From DAOUBP01 sp964513075 (GTDB lineage: Bacteria > Chloroflexota > Anaerolineae > CG2-30-64-16): DNA of 64,000 nt. The notes beneath the pieces were generated by a model that was not told the origin of the DNA, ran no database searches, and saw only the letters and a list, made by a program, of their open reading frames with translations. Below, one piece after another: positions 8,538-15,722 of this stretch; positions within the stretch are counted from its first letter, which is position 1; each line of letters opens with the position of its first letter. The translations under genes and the position numbers were made by a program. Location of the stretch: NCBI GenBank assembly GCA_964513075.1, contig CAZELR010000019.1:3578-67577 (forward strand). Reading direction: 5' to 3'.

Positions 8538-9467
8538 ATGCGAGTGATCATTACAGGTGGGACAGGGCTCATTGGCCGTGCCTTGGCCGCAGATCTGGCA
8601 AGCGCCGGTTACGAGGTGATCCTCTTGAGCCGCCGTCCGGAGCGGGCCGCCGGCCTGCCGTCCGGCGTGCGAGCCGAACGCTGGGATGGCCGTACGGCAG
8701 AAGGCTGGGGTAAGCTGGCCGATGGTGCGACAGCGATCGTCAATTTGGCGGGTGAAAACCTGGCGGGTGAAGGCTTTTTCCCCAGCCGGTGGACGCCAGA
8801 ACGGAAGGAAAGGATCATTCGGAGCCGTCTGAATGCCGGCGCAGCGGTTGTAGAGGCAGTTAAAGCCGCTGTCGTTAAGCCGCGCGTTGTTATTCAATCC
8901 TCCGGTATCGGCGTCTACGGCCCACGCCAGGACGAAGAGCTCTCCGAAGAGGCGCCCGTGGGGAGCGACTTTCTCGCCACCCTGGCCGTGCAATGGGAAG
9001 CATCGACGGCAGATGTCGAGGCGCTTGGCGTGCGACGCGCGGTGATCCGCACCGGCGCGGTGCTGAGCCGGGCGGGTGGGGCGCTGACCCGTATGGTCCT
9101 GCCGTTCCGCCTCTTCGCCGGAGGCTGGTTTGGGAGCGGCCGCCAATGGCTGTCGTGGATCCACGTGGCTGACCAGGCGGAGGCTATTCGTTTTCTGATC
9201 GAGAATCCTCAGGCGAGCGGTCTCTTCAACCTCTGTGCGCCGCAGCCTTTGACTGGCCGGGATTTCGGACGGTGCATCGGCCGTGTCATGGGGCGCCCGG
9301 CACTCCTGCCTGTGCCTGCCATCGTCATGCGCCTCGTTTTTGGGGAAGTCACGACCGTCGTCCTTGACGGCCAGCGGGTGCTCCCGAAGCGCCTGCTTGA
9401 TTTGGGTTTTCGCTTTCGCTTCCCCGATGCCGAATCCGCGTTGCGCGATCTGTTGAGTCGTGTTTGA
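8538..9467 (+). CDS. TIGR01777 family epimerase-like protein (YfcH-like)
   Basis: A 309-residue short-chain-dehydrogenase-fold protein. The start at 8538 (MRVIITGGTGLIGRALA) has a GGAGGT ribosome binding site and places the nucleotide-binding motif GGTGLIG at residues 7-13, as expected. QSSGIGVYGPRQDEELSE carries the usual S-x-Y region, and SWIHVADQAEAIRFL is a conserved core strand and helix. The C-terminal part (DGQRVLPKRLLDLGFRF) is the DUF1731 domain typical of the TIGR01777/YfcH family. The family's reaction is not established; it probably binds NAD(P) and a nucleotide-sugar-like ligand. It stands alone, divergent from the photolyase, and 58 bp ahead of glutamate dehydrogenase. Confidence 0.9.
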   Translation: MRVIITGGTGLIGRALAADLASAGYEVILLSRRPERAAGLPSGVRAERWDGRTAEGWGKLADGATAIVNLAGENLAGEGFFPSRWTPERKERIIRSRLNAGAAVVEAVKAAVVKPRVVIQSSGIGVYGPRQDEELSEEAPVGSDFLATLAVQWEASTADVEALGVRRAVIRTGAVLSRAGGALTRMVLPFRLFAGGWFGSGRQWLSWIHVADQAEAIRFLIENPQASGLFNLCAPQPLTGRDFGRCIGRVMGRPALLPVPAIVMRLVFGEVTTVVLDGQRVLPKRLLDLGFRFRFPDAESALRDLLSRV

Positions 9468-9525
9468 ATACTAACTACAAAAATCAATAGTTGTGCTTGG
9501 ACTCGTGGTAACAAGGAGGTTCTAC

Positions 9526-10791
9526 ATGTCCCGCAAACTCAGCCTCTACGAGAATGTCACTCAGCAGTTCAACCATGCCGCCGATTTGATGCAGCTCGAC
9601 CCCGACGTGCGGCGGATCCTCGCCAAGCCAGCCAACGAGATCTTGGTTAACTTCCCCGTTAAGCTGGACAACGGACAAACCGAAGTCTTCACCGGTTATC
9701 GCGTGCAGCACAGCAATGTGCTCGGGCCATTCAAGGGCGGGCTGCGCTTTCACCCGATGGTGAACATCGATGAGGTGCGCGCGCTGGCGACCTGGATGAC
9801 CTGGAAGACAGCGATTGCAGGCATTCCGATGGGCGGCGCGAAGGGCGGCATCCAGATCGACCCGCACAAATATTCCGTGGCCGAGTTGGAGCGTATCACG
9901 CGGCGCTTCACCTTTGCGCTGGGCGACAACATCGGGCCGGATTATGACATCCCCGCGCCCGACGTCAATACTAATGCACAGATCATGGCCTGGATCCTGG
10001 ACACCTATCTTTCCACCATTCCCCCGGCGGAGCGGCAGCGTTCCTTCCATGTGATCACAGGCAAGCCGATCGAACTGGGTGGCAGCGTGGGTCGCGATAA
10101 GGCCACGGGCCAGGGCGTGGTCTTCGTGATCGAGCAGTGGGCGCGCGAGCGTGGAGTTGACCTGGGCCAGGCCAGCTATATCGTCCAGGGCTTCGGCAAC
10201 GTCGGCTCATGGACGGCCCGGCTGCTGAAGCCGCACGGCGCCGTGCTCCTGGCGGTTGAGGATCATACTGGCAGCATCGCCAACCCCGACGGCATCGATG
10301 CTGACGATCTGGCCGCGTACGTCGCCAAGACACGGGGCGTCGCCGGTTACCCGCACGCCCGGCCGGTCGATCATGAGACCTTCCTGAGCACGCAAGCCGA
10401 TTTCTTTGTGCCGGCCGCCCTGGAAGGCCAGATCACCGCCGAGACTGCGCCGCTGCTGAACGTGCGCGTCGTCTTCGAGGGCGCCAACGGCCCCACCGAT
10501 CTCGATGGCGACCGGATCCTGGCCGAACGCGGCATCGAGCTGCTGCCCGATATCCTGACCAACGGCGGCGGTGTGATCGTCAGCTATTTCGAGTGGCTGC
10601 AGAACAAGCGCAGCGAGGCGTGGGAATTGGAAGAGGTGGATGCCAAGCTGCATAAGCGGATGGTCGCCGCCTACGAGCAGGTGCGTGCTACGCGGCAGGA
10701 GTTCGCCGGCGTCGATTGGCGCGCCGCGGCCTACATTGTCGCGCTGCGGCGGCTGGAGCGCGTCTACAAGGAGCGCGGGATCTTCCCGTGA
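9526..10791 (+). CDS. gdhA: Glutamate dehydrogenase
   Basis: A 421-residue Glu/Leu/Phe/Val dehydrogenase that interconverts glutamate and 2-oxoglutarate plus ammonia. The ATG at 9526 follows an ideal AAGGAGGT site five bases upstream. Substrate-site lysine K70 is in GPFKGGLRFHP and the catalytic lysine K106 in PMGGAKGGIQIDP. The DIPAPDVNTN segment and the nucleotide-binding GFGNVGS are also present, and the length fits the hexameric small-type enzyme. Its TGA overlaps the next ATG by one base, so it is probably co-transcribed with the amidohydrolase and then the ornithine genes. In an ornithine-fermenting cell it could recycle amino groups and NADH, which is inference. Confidence 0.93.
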   Translation: MSRKLSLYENVTQQFNHAADLMQLDPDVRRILAKPANEILVNFPVKLDNGQTEVFTGYRVQHSNVLGPFKGGLRFHPMVNIDEVRALATWMTWKTAIAGIPMGGAKGGIQIDPHKYSVAELERITRRFTFALGDNIGPDYDIPAPDVNTNAQIMAWILDTYLSTIPPAERQRSFHVITGKPIELGGSVGRDKATGQGVVFVIEQWARERGVDLGQASYIVQGFGNVGSWTARLLKPHGAVLLAVEDHTGSIANPDGIDADDLAAYVAKTRGVAGYPHARPVDHETFLSTQADFFVPAALEGQITAETAPLLNVRVVFEGANGPTDLDGDRILAERGIELLPDILTNGGGVIVSYFEWLQNKRSEAWELEEVDAKLHKRMVAAYEQVRATRQEFAGVDWRAAAYIVALRRLERVYKERGIFP

Positions 10792-12410
10792 TGTCAATGG
10801 CGAATCAAGCGATATTGACCAACGGCAAAATTCACACCATGGACCCAGTGCAGCCCTTCGTGACTGCGTTGGCGATCAGGGATGGGAAAATCCTGCTTGC
10901 CGGCAGCGACTCGGCCGCCAGAGACGTGCTCCCCCGGGCTACCGGCGAAAACGCTATCGACCTCAAAGGCGCATGCGTGCTTCCGGGTCTGACTGATTCA
11001 CATATCCACCTCATGTATTTCTCTAAGGGCTTGCGGCAGGTCCAGGCGGAGACGCCGAGCCTGCAAAAGGTCCTGGCTGCTGTCGCCGAATTCGCCCAAC
11101 GCGAACCTGCCGGCGCCTGGATCACCGGCTTCGGCTGGAACCACAACGTATGGGGCGGCGAGTTTCCCACAGCCACCTACCTCGACCAGGTTGCGCCGGA
11201 GCATCCGGTGGTCCTGATCGCAAAAAGTGCGCATGCCTGCTGGGTCAATTCCTTGGTCCTGCGACTGGCCCGGATCACGGCGGAGACGGAAGATCCGCCC
11301 GGCGGCAGAATCGTGCGCGATGAAAACGGCAATCCGACCGGGGTGCTCCTGGAAGAGGCCATGGATCTTGTCTACCGTCTGATGCCGGGGTTGAGCACAG
11401 CGGAGGCTGCCGAGAGTTTGCGGCAGGGCATGGCCGCAGCCCACCGGGCCGGTCTGACCTGCGTTCATGATATGGATGGCGTTGATTGTTTTCAGGGCCT
11501 GCAGATTTTGCGCGATGCAGGCCGGCTCACCCTGCGGGTAATCAAAAGTGTCCCCCTTGCACATCTCGGTGAAGCTGTCGGCATGGGCGTGCGCACGGGC
11601 TTCGGGGATGACTGGCTGCGCATCGGGGGAGTGAAGATGTTCGCTGACGGCGCGTTGGGCCCGCGCACCGCCTGGATGTTGGAAGGGTTCGATACGGCGC
11701 CCGACAACACCGGGATTTCGGCTACACCCATCGAGGAGATCCGCGCGGCGGTCCTGAAGGCAAACGCGCACGGCCTGGCCGCGGCTATCCATGCCATCGG
11801 CGACCGGGCCAACCGCGAGATCCTGAACATCTACGCCGAAGCGCGCGCCGTTGCGGTGGGGGCAGGGTCACCCCGCCCTCACCTGCGCAACCGCATCGAG
11901 CATGTCCAACTGCTGCACCCGGACGATGCTGGCCGGCTGGCCGAGCTGGGGGTGATCGCTTCGATGCAGCCGCTGCATGCGACGTCGGATATGTACATCG
12001 CCGAGCAGCACTGGGGAAAACGCAGCGCCGGCGGTTATGCGCTCCGGACGCAGCAGGTACGCGGCGCCGTGTTGGCCCTGGGCTCGGACTGCCCGGTGGA
12101 GACCCTCGATCCGCTCGCCGGGATCCACGCCGCCGTCACCCGTCGCCGGGCAGATGGCACGCCTGGACCCGAAGGGTGGCATCCTGAGCAGCGTCTGACG
12201 GTCGAGCAGGCCGTGCGGGGGTATACCGCTGGCCCCGCGTATGCGGCGGGCATGGAAGACCGCTTGGGCAGCCTGGCACCCGGCAAGTGGGCTGATCTGA
12301 CAATCCTCGATCAGGATATCTTTGCGATCGATCCGATGGAGATTCTGAACACTCGCGTGCTGGCCACCCTTACCGCAGGGCGCTTTGTCTGGCGGGATAA
12401 GTCATTTTAA
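10791..12410 (+). CDS. Amidohydrolase family protein (YtcJ-like)
   Basis: A 539-residue metal-dependent hydrolase of the amidohydrolase 3 (YtcJ-like) family. The ATG at 10791 overlaps the gdhA stop; an ATG at 10797 is an alternative. Metal-site motifs are DSHIHLM near residue 67, HAIGDRA near 327, RIEHVQL near 366 and the late LGSDCPVETLDP with its conserved Asp. Family members hydrolyse amides or esters such as N-substituted formamides; this substrate is unknown. Its place ahead of the ornithine genes hints at release of an amino acid from an acylated precursor, but that is speculation. Residues about 355-364 (AVGAGSPRPHL) are encoded by a 29-bp palindrome that looks inserted in frame just before the RIEH motif. 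Confidence 0.85.
   Translation: MSMANQAILTNGKIHTMDPVQPFVTALAIRDGKILLAGSDSAARDVLPRATGENAIDLKGACVLPGLTDSHIHLMYFSKGLRQVQAETPSLQKVLAAVAEFAQREPAGAWITGFGWNHNVWGGEFPTATYLDQVAPEHPVVLIAKSAHACWVNSLVLRLARITAETEDPPGGRIVRDENGNPTGVLLEEAMDLVYRLMPGLSTAEAAESLRQGMAAAHRAGLTCVHDMDGVDCFQGLQILRDAGRLTLRVIKSVPLAHLGEAVGMGVRTGFGDDWLRIGGVKMFADGALGPRTAWMLEGFDTAPDNTGISATPIEEIRAAVLKANAHGLAAAIHAIGDRANREILNIYAEARAVAVGAGSPRPHLRNRIEHVQLLHPDDAGRLAELGVIASMQPLHATSDMYIAEQHWGKRSAGGYALRTQQVRGAVLALGSDCPVETLDPLAGIHAAVTRRRADGTPGPEGWHPEQRLTVEQAVRGYTAGPAYAAGMEDRLGSLAPGKWADLTILDQDIFAIDPMEILNTRVLATLTAGRFVWRDKSF
11855..11883. repeat. 29-bp palindromic repeat inside the amidohydrolase frame
   Basis: GGTGGGGGCAGGGTCACC is followed by its near-complement, so the whole 29-bp stretch can fold on itself. 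It encodes VGAGSPRPHL in frame. The same element, in the same orientation and frame, lies at 19398-19424 in the GlmL-like gene. Confidence 0.8.
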
Positions 12411-12424
12411 CAAAGGAGAAAAAT

Positions 12425-13465
12425 ATGAGCAAACTGATTCGTATCTGTCAATGGGGCCTTGGCAATATGGGCGCCGGCATGGCCCGCCTGATGCTCGAAA
12501 AACCGGGCCTGGAAATCGTCGCCGCGATCGGCCGGCCGCGTCATAACGGGATGGACCTCGGAGATGTACTGGGCATCGGCAAGAAGCTGGGCGTCATTGT
12601 CACCGATGATCCCGATGCCGTCTTGGACAAAGAAAAGGTGGATTGCGTCGGCCTCGCGACCACGTCATGGACGGCGGCTCAAATGCCGGACCTGCGTAAG
12701 ATCCTTGATGCGGGAATTAACTGCGTGACGATCGCTGAAGAGCTGGCAGACGCCGAGGCGCAAAGCCCGGAGCTGGCCGCTGAGATTGACGCGCTGGCCA
12801 AGAAGAACGGCGTTTCGGTGTTGGGCACAGGCGTTAACCCGGGCTTTGTGCTGGACTTGTTGATCGTGACGCTGACCGCCGGCTGTCATGCCGTCGAACG
12901 CATCGAGGCCTCGCGCGTCAATGACCTCAGCCCATACGGCCACACGGTCATGAGGACCCAAGGCGTCGGCACCACTCCCGAAGCGTTCCGGGCCGGGATT
13001 GCCGATGGCTCGATCGTAGGGCACGTGGGCTTCCCGGAGTCCATCCACATGATCAGCGAGGCGCTCGGCCTGGGCGTCGACCGCATCGAGCAGACCCGCG
13101 AGCCGATCATCAGCAAGGTGCACCGCGAAACCCCGCACGTTGTGGTTGAGCCGGGGATGGTGGCTGGCTGCACACACACAGGCATCGGCTACCGTGGCGA
13201 TCAGGAAGTCATTCGCCTCATACATCCACAACAGATTCACCCGCACCTGGAGAACCAGCCGACCGGCGACTATATTCATATCTTCGGCAATCCAGAAATT
13301 AACCTGGCGATCAAGCCTGAGATCGCGGGCGGCAAGGCAACCATCGGCATCGCCGTGAACGTGATCCCGCATGTTGTGGCTGCCACCCCCGGCCTCAAGC
13401 GGATGATCGATCTGCCCGTGCCTGCCGCGTTGATGGGCGAGAGTGCTTACAAGCGGAATATCTAA
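12425..13465 (+). CDS. ord: 2,4-diaminopentanoate dehydrogenase
   Basis: A 346-residue NAD(P)-dependent dehydrogenase of the dihydrodipicolinate-reductase-like fold. It would deaminate (2R,4S)-2,4-diaminopentanoate oxidatively to 2-amino-4-oxopentanoate and ammonia, the third step of ornithine fermentation. The start at 12425 follows AAAGGAGAAA. The nucleotide-binding loop is WGLGNMGAGMARLML near residues 10-24, and the central GTGVNPGFVLDLL and RVNDLSPYGHTVM blocks match Ord proteins. The assignment rests on these motifs and, strongly, on the gene order ord-ortA-ortB-oraS-oraE. It starts 14 bp after the amidohydrolase and ends 3 bp before a 43-bp palindrome. Confidence 0.9.
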   Translation: MSKLIRICQWGLGNMGAGMARLMLEKPGLEIVAAIGRPRHNGMDLGDVLGIGKKLGVIVTDDPDAVLDKEKVDCVGLATTSWTAAQMPDLRKILDAGINCVTIAEELADAEAQSPELAAEIDALAKKNGVSVLGTGVNPGFVLDLLIVTLTAGCHAVERIEASRVNDLSPYGHTVMRTQGVGTTPEAFRAGIADGSIVGHVGFPESIHMISEALGLGVDRIEQTREPIISKVHRETPHVVVEPGMVAGCTHTGIGYRGDQEVIRLIHPQQIHPHLENQPTGDYIHIFGNPEINLAIKPEIAGGKATIGIAVNVIPHVVAATPGLKRMIDLPVPAALMGESAYKRNI

Positions 13466-13467
13466 CG

Positions 13468-13510
13468 ACTGAACAAACCAGGTTTCTCCGAGAAACCTGG
13501 TTTGTTCAGT
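13468..13510. repeat. 43-bp perfect palindrome between ord and ortA
   Basis: Two 21-base arms are exact complements around a single C at 13489; the core reads GGTTTCTCCGAGAAACC. It begins 3 bp after the ord stop and ends 21 bp before the ortA ATG. There is no T-run typical of a terminator, so read-through or mRNA processing is more likely. It shares the TCTCC(G/A)AGA core with elements at 21879-21911 and 24902-24934. Confidence 0.88.
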
Positions 13511-13531
13511 TGCATCACGCAAGAGGAAATC

Positions 13532-13828
13532 ATGAGCCAAATCCAACCGGGGACTTGGGTCGAGATCGAGCAGATCATTCTGACCCCCGAACAGCGCGCA
13601 CCGACCCTGCCCGAAGACACCAAGCTGGCGCCATACGTGTTGCGCGTTTCCGGCTTTCTGGCCGAGTCGGCTGAGCTCGGCGGCTCGGCGTGCATCCGAA
13701 CGATGATCGGTCGCGAGTTGAGTGGAACGCTCGTGAAGGTCAATCCCAGCTACAGCCACAGCTTCGGCAACACCGTCCCCGAGCTGCTGACGATTGGGCT
13801 GCGCACGCACGGGGAGGTGGAACGATGA
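13532..13828 (+). CDS. ortA: 2-amino-4-oxopentanoate thiolase, alpha subunit
   Basis: A 98-residue subunit of the enzyme that cleaves 2-amino-4-oxopentanoate with CoA to alanine and acetyl-CoA. The ATG at 13532 (MSQIQPGTWVEIEQIILTP) is chosen because it has AGAGGAAA seven bases upstream; a longer frame from 13502 would begin inside the palindrome. The protein begins with a beta-rich module and shows APYVLRVSGFLAES and RTMIGRELSGTLVKVNPSYS, conserved in OrtA. No catalytic residue is known in this subunit, which is needed together with OrtB. The stop overlaps the ortB start (ATGA), so the two are translationally coupled. Confidence 0.88.
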   Translation: MSQIQPGTWVEIEQIILTPEQRAPTLPEDTKLAPYVLRVSGFLAESAELGGSACIRTMIGRELSGTLVKVNPSYSHSFGNTVPELLTIGLRTHGEVER

Positions 13829-15246
13829 CGGCTTACGACGCCCGCAAACGCGACACCTCCTACGCCGCCGTCATGGCGCGCAAGAACGAGATCATGAAGG
13901 CTTCGATGGGGATGGATTACGATGACTTCATCTTAAGCCCGATCGCCTTCGACTACGAACGGATGATGACCGAGACCGGCTACAGCCACGCCGACATCGT
14001 CCGCATCCAGCGGGAGACCAAGGTCGGCGATACGCCGCTGTACGAGCTGCGCAACCTGACCGAAGCCGTGCGCCGCATCTCCCCGCCGGGCAAGGGCGCC
14101 CGCATCCTGGTGAAGGATGAAGCGGCTAACGCCTCGGGCAGCTTCAAGGCCCGCCGCGCTTCGATCAGCGCCTACGAAGCCGCTCGGAAGGGCTACAAGG
14201 GGATGATCGCGGCCACCAGCGGCAACTATGGCGCCGCAGTCGCGTCGCAGGCGGCGCAGCGCGGCCTGAAATGTATTATCGTCCAGGAAGTTTTCGACAG
14301 CCGCGGGGTCGGCCAGCCCGAAATCGTGGAGAAGAGCCGCGCCTGTGAGGCTTACGGCGCCGAGGTGCTCAGGCTCAGCGTCGGGCCGGAGCTGTTCTAT
14401 ATACACCTGCGCACGCTGGAGGAGACCGGTTTCTTCAACGCCAGCCTGTATACTCCGTTCGGCATCCGCGGTGTTGAAACGCTCGGCGTCGAGATTGCCG
14501 AGCAGGTGCGCGGCCGCTATGGACGGGACCCCGACGCGGTGGCCATCACCCATGCGGGCGGCGGCAACCTGACCGGCACTGCGCGCGGCCTGCTGGCCGC
14601 CGGCTGCGATCGGACGCGCATCGTGGCCTGCTCGGTGGACCTGAGCGGGTTGCACATGGCCTCCGACCACGACTTCAACCGGAAATCATTCACGACCGGC
14701 CACACCGGCTTCGGCGTCCCCTTCGCCACCTGGCCCGACCGGGTGGATGTGCCGCGCAATGCCGCACGTCCGTTGCGCTACATGGACGAGTACCAACTTG
14801 TCACCCAGGGAGAAGTCTTCTACGTGACCGAACTGCTGACCAAGCTGGAAGGCCTGGAGCGCGGCCCGGCCGGCAACACCAGCCTGACCGCTGCGGTGAC
14901 CCTGGCGCGCCAGATGGATCGCGATCAGATCGTGGTGGTGCAAGAGACGGAATACACCGGCGCGGGCAAGCATCACAACAGCCAGCTTGCCTTCGCCAGG
15001 GAGAATGGCATCGAAGTGCGGCGCGGCGATCCTGCGGAGAACGTGCCCGGGAAGGCGATCGTCATCCCCGAACGCCTCGACCAGGTGTGGGGCAAGGTTC
15101 AGGATATGGACCGCTTGCGCCTGTCTTACCTGAAAAACGCCGCTAAAGCCTATCCGGTGGAAAATTGGAGCGAGAACGATGTGCTCTTCCTGGCCGCCGA
15201 TCTGAAAGTCGAGCCAGATTGGGTCAGGCGGCACGCTGAAATGTAG
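13825..15246 (+). CDS. ortB: 2-amino-4-oxopentanoate thiolase, beta subunit (PLP)
   Basis: A 473-residue fold-type II PLP enzyme, threonine-synthase-like, forming the catalytic subunit of the thiolytic cleavage that yields acetyl-CoA and alanine. The ATG at 13825 overlaps the ortA TGA and is preceded by GGGGAGGTGG. The PLP lysine is probably K108 in ASGSFKARRAS. The phosphate-binding and substrate loops appear as ATSGNYGAAVASQAA and THAGGGNLTGTARG. YTGAGKHHNSQLAFAREN near the C-terminus is also typical of OrtB. Its position between ortA and oraS supports the name. The gap to oraS is 98 bp and holds an inverted repeat. Confidence 0.92.
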   Translation: MTAYDARKRDTSYAAVMARKNEIMKASMGMDYDDFILSPIAFDYERMMTETGYSHADIVRIQRETKVGDTPLYELRNLTEAVRRISPPGKGARILVKDEAANASGSFKARRASISAYEAARKGYKGMIAATSGNYGAAVASQAAQRGLKCIIVQEVFDSRGVGQPEIVEKSRACEAYGAEVLRLSVGPELFYIHLRTLEETGFFNASLYTPFGIRGVETLGVEIAEQVRGRYGRDPDAVAITHAGGGNLTGTARGLLAAGCDRTRIVACSVDLSGLHMASDHDFNRKSFTTGHTGFGVPFATWPDRVDVPRNAARPLRYMDEYQLVTQGEVFYVTELLTKLEGLERGPAGNTSLTAAVTLARQMDRDQIVVVQETEYTGAGKHHNSQLAFARENGIEVRRGDPAENVPGKAIVIPERLDQVWGKVQDMDRLRLSYLKNAAKAYPVENWSENDVLFLAADLKVEPDWVRRHAEM

Positions 15247-15257
15247 CGAAAATTCTT

Positions 15258-15319
15258 GGAATCGAGGCTTTAGTCGGTTGCGCCCCTTGCCCGAAAAGAC
15301 CGGCTGAAGCCTCGATTCC
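15258..15319. repeat. Inverted repeat between ortB and oraS
   Basis: GGAATCGAGGCTTTAGTCGG (15258-15277) pairs with CCGGCTGAAGCCTCGATTCC (15300-15319) with two mismatches over 20 bases and a 22-base loop. It starts 12 bp after the ortB stop. There is no T-run. It is probably a dispersed palindromic element that the operon reads through, possibly acting as a processing or stability stem. Confidence 0.82.
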
Positions 15320-15344
15320 GGATTGTGATGATACGGAGATTCAT

Positions 15345-15722
15345 ATGACCGATGAGCGTCTCGCCCGCTTCGACGAACGCCGGGCAAAACTGGAACACAT
15401 GACGGATGAGCAGCTCAAAGCTCGCTTTTGGGAGCTGTGCGGCCAGGTGGTGGATCCCATCGTGGATCTTGCGCGCACCCATACGTCGCCCTCCATCGAG
15501 CGCGCCGTGCTGCTGCGCATGGGCATCGACAGCCTGAGCTCGCACGGCGTGGTCGAACGGATCTACCAGGCCGGGCTGCTTGGCAAAGGCGCGGGGCATG
15601 TCCTGCTCAAGCTGGCCCAGAAGCAAGGGGGGAGCCCGCCCTATGATGTCGTGGCCGCAGCGGCTGCCGTCCTCGAAGATAAAGATGTCCTCAACGGCCT
15701 GTTCCCGGAGGCAGCGAAATGA
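15345..15722 (+). CDS. oraS: D-ornithine 4,5-aminomutase, small (S) subunit
   Basis: A 125-residue helical subunit of adenosylcobalamin- and PLP-dependent D-ornithine 4,5-aminomutase, which moves the delta-amino group to form 2,4-diaminopentanoate. The ATG at 15345 has CGGAGAT upstream. The sequence RFDERRAKLEHMTDEQLKAR, the LRMGIDSLSSHGVVE helix and GAGHVLLKLAQ fit OraS. The length matches the known subunit of about 120 residues. Its TGA overlaps the oraE ATG by four bases, as expected for subunits made in equal amounts. Confidence 0.92.
   Translation: MTDERLARFDERRAKLEHMTDEQLKARFWELCGQVVDPIVDLARTHTSPSIERAVLLRMGIDSLSSHGVVERIYQAGLLGKGAGHVLLKLAQKQGGSPPYDVVAAAAAVLEDKDVLNGLFPEAAK

Noticed and set aside
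8391..9164. N-terminal extension of the photolyase frame
   Set aside because: Runs antisense through the TIGR01777 gene and across the promoter. The ATG at 8390 has a ribosome binding site and starts at the normal family position.
13502..13531. Ten-residue longer start for ortA
   Set aside because: That ATG lies within the palindrome arm and lacks a ribosome binding site; ATG 13532 has one at the right distance.
12665..13810. Long open frame antisense to ord and ortA (minus strand)
   Set aside because: It mirrors a well-supported gene, has no ribosome binding site and no recognisable protein content; long antisense frames are common in GC-rich coding DNA.
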